Translations under genes and position numbers: made by a program
Notes under the pieces: model-generated
Told to the model about the DNA's origin: nothing
What the model saw: only the letters and a program-made list of their open reading frames with translations
Databases searched by the model: none
DNA from: Bacillota bacterium
GTDB lineage: Bacteria; Bacillota; DTU030
DNA: 9,747 nt
Assembly (NCBI GenBank): GCA_012842325.1
Contig: DUTA01000063.1
Location: 1 to 9,747, forward strand
Reading direction: 5' to 3'
Part shown: one piece after another, positions 5,769-9,747 of the stretch
Position numbering within the stretch: the first letter of the stretch is position 1
Layout of the letters: each line of letters opens with the position of its first letter

Positions 5769-6857
5769 ATGGCCAAAAAGATCGAACTACCAAAACTGGA
5801 AAGCTTGGATGCCCTTTTGCTCAAGGGGAAAAAGCGGGGTGTCTTGACATATAATGAAATAATGGACTCTTTACAAGATGTGGACCTGGACCCGGATCAA
5901 ATAGATCGGATCTATGAAGTGCTGACAGAAATGGGCATTGAGGTTATTGATGAAGGAGAGGGAGACAAGGAAGGAGCTCCCGACACTTCCGTTGAGGAAG
6001 ACCTGGATCTGACTGTCCCGGAAGGGATAGCTATAGACGACCCTGTGCGCATGTACCTCAAAGAAATTGGCAGGGTGCCCTTACTGACAGCGGAGGAAGA
6101 GATCGAACTGGCCAAGAGAATGGAACAGGGTGACGAGGAAGCCAAAAGGAGGTTGGCTGAGGCCAACCTTCGCCTGGTGGTAAGCATCGCCAAGCGCTAT
6201 GTGGGACGGGGCATGTTATTTCTGGACCTGATCCAGGAAGGGAACCTGGGGCTCCTCAAGGCGGTAGAAAAATTTGATTACCGCAAGGGGTTTAAGTTCA
6301 GCACCTATGCTACCTGGTGGATTCGCCAGGCTATCACCAGGGCCATTGCCGACCAGGCCCGCACGATCCGGATCCCGGTGCATATGGTAGAGACCATCAA
6401 TAAACTGGTCCGGGTTTCCCGGCAGCTTTTGCAGGAACTGGGGCGGGATCCCTTGCCGGAAGAGATTGCCGAAGAAATGGGGATCAGCGTGGAAAAGGTC
6501 CGGGAAGTGATGAAGATAGCCCAGGAACCAGTTTCCCTGGAGACACCTATCGGGGAGGAGGAAGACAGCCATCTGGGGGATTTCATCGAAGATCAGGACG
6601 CCCCTTCCCCCGTGGATGCCGCTTCCTTTACCCTGCTCAAGGAGCAACTGGAAGAAGTGCTGGAAACCCTGACGCCGAGGGAGAAAAAGGTCTTGCGCCT
6701 GCGGTTTGGCATCGATGACGGCCGGGCCCGTACCCTGGAAGAGGTGGGCCAGATCTTTGGCGTAACCAGGGAAAGGATCCGCCAAATTGAGGCTAAGGCC
6801 CTGCGTAAGCTGCGGCATCCCAGCCGCAGCAAAAAGCTAAAGGACTTTTTAGAATAG
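5769..6857 (+). CDS. rpoD: Housekeeping RNA polymerase sigma factor SigA/RpoD
   Basis: This 362-residue primary sigma factor directs RNA polymerase to -10/-35 promoters. Region 1.1 occupies about residues 1-80 (MAKKIELPKLESL...), with an acidic linker. Region 1.2 is DPVRMYLKEIGRVPLLTAEEEIELAKR (91-117). Region 2 covers about 120-200 and includes the promoter-melting part FSTYATWWIRQAITRAIADQ. Region 3 has IRIPVHMVETINKL (200-213). Region 4 ends in the helix-turn-helix TLEEVGQIFGVTRERIRQIEAKALRKLR (322-349). Length and lack of a long insert are typical of Firmicute SigA, not the longer proteobacterial RpoD. The ATG at 5769 is chosen over an upstream in-frame start at 5682, which lies inside dnaG. 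The conserved N-terminus starts here and a purine-rich ribosome site (5751-5760) is placed well. It is followed by a terminator. Confidence 0.98.
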   Translation: MAKKIELPKLESLDALLLKGKKRGVLTYNEIMDSLQDVDLDPDQIDRIYEVLTEMGIEVIDEGEGDKEGAPDTSVEEDLDLTVPEGIAIDDPVRMYLKEIGRVPLLTAEEEIELAKRMEQGDEEAKRRLAEANLRLVVSIAKRYVGRGMLFLDLIQEGNLGLLKAVEKFDYRKGFKFSTYATWWIRQAITRAIADQARTIRIPVHMVETINKLVRVSRQLLQELGRDPLPEEIAEEMGISVEKVREVMKIAQEPVSLETPIGEEEDSHLGDFIEDQDAPSPVDAASFTLLKEQLEEVLETLTPREKKVLRLRFGIDDGRARTLEEVGQIFGVTRERIRQIEAKALRKLRHPSRSKKLKDFLE

Positions 6858-6861
6858 GCGG

Positions 6862-6895
6862 AAGGCAGGAAGATTTCTCCCTGCCTTTTGTTTTT
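6862..6895 (+). terminator. Terminator of the dnaG-rpoD unit
   Basis: AAGGCAGG (6862-6869) pairs perfectly with CCTGCCTT (6880-6887) around a 10-base loop. TTTT (6886-6889) follows, then a G and TTTTT (6891-6895). It sits five bases after the rpoD stop codon. Confidence 0.88.
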
Positions 6896-6918
6896 CATTA
6901 TTGTGCTGGAGGGATACT

Positions 6919-7614
6919 ATGAAGCTTTCGCCGCGCTTAAAACAGGTTGCGGCGCTGGTACCGAAGGGGAGTATTGTTGCAGATATAGGCAGTGATCACG
7001 CCTTTTTGCCGGTATACCTGGTCAAGCAGGGGCTCTGTCCCCGGGTTATCGCCGGGGAGATCAACGAGAAACCCTATCTTTTGGCTTTGCAGCAGGTGGA
7101 GAAAAGTGGCCTGGCCACTTCTATCCAGGTTCGCCGGGGCGACGGCTTAAAAATCCTGGCCCCCGGGGAAGTGGATGTGGTGGTGCTGGCCGGGATGGGG
7201 GGCAGGACCATCAGGAAAATAATGTGCGACTCCCCTGAGGTCACGGAATCAGTCCGCCGCTTTATTCTCCAGCCCATGACCGAGGCGGAGGAAATCAGGC
7301 TCTGGCTCAGCCGCCACTATTTTCGCATTACTGCCGAGGCCCTGGTGAAAGAAAAGGGCCATTTCTATGAGGTGATAGTGGTCGAACACGGCCTGGAGCC
7401 GGCCAGCGCAGAAATAATCCTGACCCTGGGGCCAAGGCTGGTGGCAGAGAAGCATCCTTTGCTCCGGGAGCATCTGAATATCCTCATCAGGAGGGAGCAG
7501 GCTATCCTGAGGCAGATGGAGGGCAGGGCAGGCCTGTCCACGGAAAACTGGGAGCGGATGCGGGCAATAAAAACGAGACTGGCACGATTGGAGGGGATCA
7601 GGGCTTGTCTGTAA
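6919..7614 (+). CDS. trmK: tRNA (adenine(22)-N1)-methyltransferase TrmK
   Basis: This 231-residue SAM-dependent methyltransferase of the TrmK (YqfN) family forms m1A at position 22 of tRNAs. The SAM-binding motif I reads VADIGSDHAFLP (20-31), followed by GEINEKPYLLA (47-57), RGDGL (74-78) and the family's AGMGGRTI (91-98). LQP (117-119) and KGHFYE (146-151) are also characteristic. The C-terminal part after about 165 is helical and charged, as in the coiled-coil tail of the family. The ATG at 6919 is preceded by GGAGGG (6908-6913), whereas the in-frame start at 6901 has no such site. It lies directly downstream of the rpoD terminator with no clear promoter of its own, so read-through or a weak promoter in 6857-6918 must supply it. 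Its end overlaps nif3 by 10 bases. The rpoD-trmK-nif3 order matches sigA-yqfN-yqfO in Bacillus. Confidence 0.95.
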   Translation: MKLSPRLKQVAALVPKGSIVADIGSDHAFLPVYLVKQGLCPRVIAGEINEKPYLLALQQVEKSGLATSIQVRRGDGLKILAPGEVDVVVLAGMGGRTIRKIMCDSPEVTESVRRFILQPMTEAEEIRLWLSRHYFRITAEALVKEKGHFYEVIVVEHGLEPASAEIILTLGPRLVAEKHPLLREHLNILIRREQAILRQMEGRAGLSTENWERMRAIKTRLARLEGIRACL

Positions 7615-8720
7615 AGGCGGGAGATATTGCCAGGATAGTGGAAAAATGGGCGCCCCTTTCCCTGGCCGCGTCCTGGGATAATGCCGGCTTTCAGGTGGGG
7701 GATCCCGGGCAGGAGGTGGACAGGGTGCTGGTTGCCCTGGATGTAGATAGCACCACCGTTGCTGCGGCCCGGGAAAAGGGGGTCCAGATGGTGGTTGCCC
7801 ACCACCCGCTGATCTTTCACCCCGTAAAGAGCCTGCGGGAAGATCGGTGGGAGGGTGCCCTGCTGGCGAAAATTGTCCGGGCCGGTCTGGCGATATACTG
7901 TGCCCACACCAACCTGGACCAGGCTCCGGGGGGAACCGACGACCTGCTGGCGGAACAACTGGAACTCAAGGGAGTGGAGATCCTCAGGCCCACCGGGCGG
8001 GAGGAGCTCTACAAAATTGTAGTCTTTGTTCCCCAGGGCTACGAAGATGCAGTGCGGGAGGCCATGGCCGCGGCCGGCGCCGGCTGGATCGGCAACTATT
8101 CCCACTGCACTTTCCAGACGGCGGGGACAGGAACCTTTAAACCCCTGGCGGGCAGCAATCCCTTTATCGGGAGCCAGGGAAAACTGGAGCGGGTGGCGGA
8201 ACTGCGCCTGGAGACTGTGGTACCCAAAGGACTGTTGGCCCCGGTCGTGGGGGCAATGCTGCGGGCCCATCCCTATGAAGAGGTGGCTTACGATCTTTAC
8301 CGGCTGGAGCAGGGGGGGAAAAAGCTGGGCTTTGGCCGCATCGGACAGCTCCCCACTCCCCTGAGCCTTGCTGAACTGGCCCGGATGGTAAAGGAAAAAT
8401 GGGACCTGGCCTCGATCAGGGTCGTGGGGGATCTGGAACAGAGGGTGCAGCGGGTAGCGGTTTGCGGCGGCAGCGGGGGTTCCCTCCTCCGGGAGGCTAT
8501 CGAGCAGAGGGCCCAGGTTTTGCTTACTGGGGATGTAAAATATCATGATGCGGCCCAGGCTGCAGAAGCCGGCCTGGGGATCATCGACGCCGGACACCTG
8601 GGGACGGAAAAAATCCTGGTTTCCGCCCTGGCCGACTACCTCCGGAAGGAACTGGCGGCCAGGCAGGCCGGGGTAGAAGTGGTCTGCCACCAGCCCCGGG
8701 ACATCTTTCAGGTAATCTAG
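7605..8720 (+). CDS. Nif3-like dinuclear metal-centre protein (YqfO/DUF34 type)
   Basis: This 371-residue protein is of the long form of the Nif3/DUF34 family, with a conserved two-metal site but no firmly assigned biochemical function. Likely metal ligands are His66-His67 (VVAHHPLIFHP), Asp105 (AHTNLDQAPGG), and near the C-terminus His331 and Glu335 (DAGHLGTEK). The middle part, about residues 127-240 (LYKIVVFVPQGYEDAVREAM...AHPYEEVAYDLY), is the PII/CutA-like inserted domain found in YqfO-type members. The start is TTG at 7605: GGAGGGG at 7590-7596 is correctly spaced from it, and no ATG lies in frame nearby. The 10-base overlap with trmK suggests translational coupling. Some relatives are labelled GTP cyclohydrolase I type 2, which is poorly supported, and I do not adopt that name. 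Confidence 0.93.
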   Translation: MSVKAGDIARIVEKWAPLSLAASWDNAGFQVGDPGQEVDRVLVALDVDSTTVAAAREKGVQMVVAHHPLIFHPVKSLREDRWEGALLAKIVRAGLAIYCAHTNLDQAPGGTDDLLAEQLELKGVEILRPTGREELYKIVVFVPQGYEDAVREAMAAAGAGWIGNYSHCTFQTAGTGTFKPLAGSNPFIGSQGKLERVAELRLETVVPKGLLAPVVGAMLRAHPYEEVAYDLYRLEQGGKKLGFGRIGQLPTPLSLAELARMVKEKWDLASIRVVGDLEQRVQRVAVCGGSGGSLLREAIEQRAQVLLTGDVKYHDAAQAAEAGLGIIDAGHLGTEKILVSALADYLRKELAARQAGVEVVCHQPRDIFQVI

Positions 8721-8753
8721 GGACAGGCACTTTCTTTGTCTGTCCTTTGTTTT
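8720..8753 (+). terminator. Terminator-like hairpin after nif3; second copy of the repeat-like string
   Basis: GGACAG (8721-8726) pairs with CTGTCC (8740-8745), and AC/GT adds two pairs past a GC bulge, around TTTCTTT. TTT, a G and TTTT follow (8746-8753). It begins right at the nif3 stop codon. The left arm and loop (8720-8737) match 2063-2080 in 16 of 18 bases. The element may be a terminator derived from a dispersed palindromic repeat. Confidence 0.55.
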
Positions 8754-8777
8754 GCACCTGAACAGGGGGGACAAGAA

Positions 8778-9497
8778 TTGGGGAAAGTCGACTATTTGTG
8801 GGAGCTGCAATGTCTGGACGGCAGGGAAAGAACCCTGCGGCGGGAACTGGAAAACCTGGCAATAAAAAGGGAGATCCAGGAGCTGGAAACCCGGAAAGAA
8901 GAAAAGCAGCGGGAGCTGGCGGAAGTAACCTGCCGGCTGCAGAGAATTGAGAGGGAAATAAAGGCGGGGGAATTCGAAGCGGGGGAAAACGAAAGAAAGG
9001 GGCTGGAACTGGAGCAACGCCTGTACAGCGGGGAGACCTCCAGTGCCAGGGAATTGGGCCAGTTGCAGAGGAGAATTGCCATCCTCAAGGAAAGGGGCAG
9101 GGAACTGGAAGAAAGAATTCTCGCCCTGATGCTGGAGCAGGAAAGCCTGCTGGAAGAGGAGGCAAAACTAGGGGCTGTGCTCCGGGGATTGGAAGGTCAG
9201 TTGGCAGCAAAACAGGCAGTTTATGCCCGGGAGGCCGGGGAACTGGAACAGGAACTGGCTCTTCTGACGGCCGAGAGGGAAGAACTCCTCCCCAGGATTG
9301 ACAAAGAATTGCTGGCCCTTTACCAAAGGCTCAGCGCCAGTAAAAAAGGGCAGGCTGTTGCGCCGGTGCAGGGGGATCTGTGCCTGGGCTGTCGCCTTTC
9401 CCTCCCCACCAACATTGTCAGCCTCATAATTACCAACGAGCGCCTGCAGACCTGCCCCAATTGTGAAAGGATTCTGTACTACCTGGGGTCTAAATAG
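8778..9497 (+). CDS. Coiled-coil protein with C-terminal C4 zinc ribbon (DUF164 type)
   Basis: This 239-residue protein has a long, highly charged helical hairpin (about residues 15-185, rich in Glu, Leu, Arg and Lys). It ends in a zinc ribbon with Cys202, Cys205, Cys226 and Cys229 (CLGCRLSLP...CPNC). The string LYSGETSSARELGQLQRRI (82-100) is the family's conserved central turn. Structures and partners are known for distant members: Chlamydia CT398 and Helicobacter HP0958/FlgZ bind sigma-54. The role in Firmicutes is unknown, though nucleic-acid or polymerase binding is plausible. The start is taken as TTG at 8778, with AGGGGGG (8764-8770) upstream, because the family typically begins a few residues before a YLWELQCLD-like segment. 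A longer in-frame start at 8736 would lie inside the upstream hairpin. It is followed 62 bases later by the RNase HI gene with no terminator between. Confidence 0.9.
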   Translation: MGKVDYLWELQCLDGRERTLRRELENLAIKREIQELETRKEEKQRELAEVTCRLQRIEREIKAGEFEAGENERKGLELEQRLYSGETSSARELGQLQRRIAILKERGRELEERILALMLEQESLLEEEAKLGAVLRGLEGQLAAKQAVYAREAGELEQELALLTAEREELLPRIDKELLALYQRLSASKKGQAVAPVQGDLCLGCRLSLPTNIVSLIITNERLQTCPNCERILYYLGSK

Positions 9498-9559
9498 GCT
9501 CAAGCCCGTTATAAGCAGAAAATGTAAGATACAGAACCGGATAAGGTGGGAAAGCTAAG

Positions 9560-9747
9560 ATGGCAACAAAATCATTGACTCTGTATATAGACGGAGCGGC
9601 CCGGGGGAATCCGGGGCCGGCGGGAATTGGGGTCGTAATTCTCGACCAGGAAGAAATGGTCCTGGCCGAGGTGGCCGCGTATATTGGGGAAACCACCAAT
9701 AACGTGGCCGAATACCGGGCCCTGCTCCGGGGGCTGGAGGAGGCCCG
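9560..9747 (+). CDS. rnhA: Ribonuclease HI, N-terminal part (3' end outside window)
   Basis: The first 62 residues of an RNase HI-type protein, which cleaves the RNA strand of RNA-DNA hybrids, are present before the window ends. The first catalytic Asp is Asp11 in LYIDGAARGNPGPAGIGVVI. The catalytic Glu of the DEDD set is Glu51 in TNNVAEYRALLRGLE. The remaining two acidic residues would lie beyond the window. The ATG at 9560 follows AAGGTGGG (9543-9550), and the catalytic strand starts within ten residues. There is therefore no N-terminal hybrid-binding domain, unlike eukaryotic-type RNase H1. The short A/T-rich gap to the previous gene (9498-9559) shows no convincing promoter or terminator, so co-transcription is likely. 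Proteins of this shape are sometimes labelled reverse-transcriptase-like; the motif spacing favours a true RNase HI. Confidence 0.92.
   Translation, partial: MATKSLTLYIDGAARGNPGPAGIGVVILDQEEMVLAEVAAYIGETTNNVAEYRALLRGLEEA

Noticed and set aside
7365..9017. A 550-codon open frame on the minus strand, opposite nif3 and parts of its neighbours.
   Set aside because: It is antisense to trmK, nif3 and the zinc-ribbon gene, which all have clear family motifs. Its translation is rich in Pro, Phe, Gln and Leu without recognisable motifs, as expected for a GC-rich mirror frame.
9498..9559. Possible RNase P RNA or other structured RNA between the zinc-ribbon gene and rnhA.
   Set aside because: The gap is only 62 bases and shows no conserved RNase P sequence or extended pairing.
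1..9747. CRISPR arrays, insertion sequences, tRNA/rRNA genes, toxin-antitoxin or phage genes.
   Set aside because: No regularly spaced repeats, transposase motifs, integrase motifs or RNA gene signatures are visible. All frames are accounted for by core genes.

Overview
The window is an ordinary-looking stretch of core chromosome from a moderately GC-rich, low-redundancy Firmicute of the class Clostridia. The protein sequences and gene order resemble Moorella and relatives (Thermoanaerobacterales / Desulfotomaculum-like thermophiles), but the genus is an inference. Support comes from the SigA N-terminus, the short Firmicute-type dNTPase, the order dnaG-sigA-trmK-nif3, strong purine-rich ribosome binding sites, two TTG starts, and Spo0A and sigma-H type sites that suggest a spore-former. 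All genes lie on the + strand. No mobile element, tRNA, rRNA or CRISPR array is visible.

Layout. (1) 1-1845 is the C-terminal two thirds of pyruvate,phosphate dikinase, entering from upstream and ended by a strong terminator at 1890-1933. (2) 1846-2275 is a 430-base gap with a second, orphan terminator-like hairpin, a short sequence that recurs near 8720, GC-rich hairpins, and a consensus sigma-H-type promoter. (3) 2276-3268 is a dNTP triphosphohydrolase (dgt family), followed by an unrecognised 106-residue protein with eight cysteines (3360-3680). (4) 3681-3904 is a regulatory gap with a Spo0A-box match next to a second consensus sigma-H-type promoter. (5) 3905-6857 is DNA primase (dnaG) and the housekeeping sigma factor (rpoD/sigA), closed by a terminator. 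(6) 6919-8720 is trmK and a Nif3-family gene, overlapping by 10 bases. (7) 8778-9497 is a coiled-coil/zinc-ribbon (DUF164-type) protein, and 9560 to the end is the start of an RNase HI gene.

How it fits together. dgt, dnaG and rpoD link dNTP supply, replication priming and housekeeping transcription. Their co-location and the dnaG-sigA-trmK-nif3 order are known from other Firmicutes. The most interesting signal is regulatory. The promoters in front of dgt (2201-2227) and dnaG (3849-3875) both match the Bacillus sigma-H consensus RnAGGAwWW-N11-RnnGAAT, each with the same 11-base spacer. The dnaG one has a 9/9 Spo0A-box match (TTTGTCGAA) just upstream. This suggests that the primase/sigma-A and dNTPase modules are wired to the transition-state/sporulation regulators. 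I see no new multi-gene system; the least explained gene is the Cys-rich 106-residue protein.
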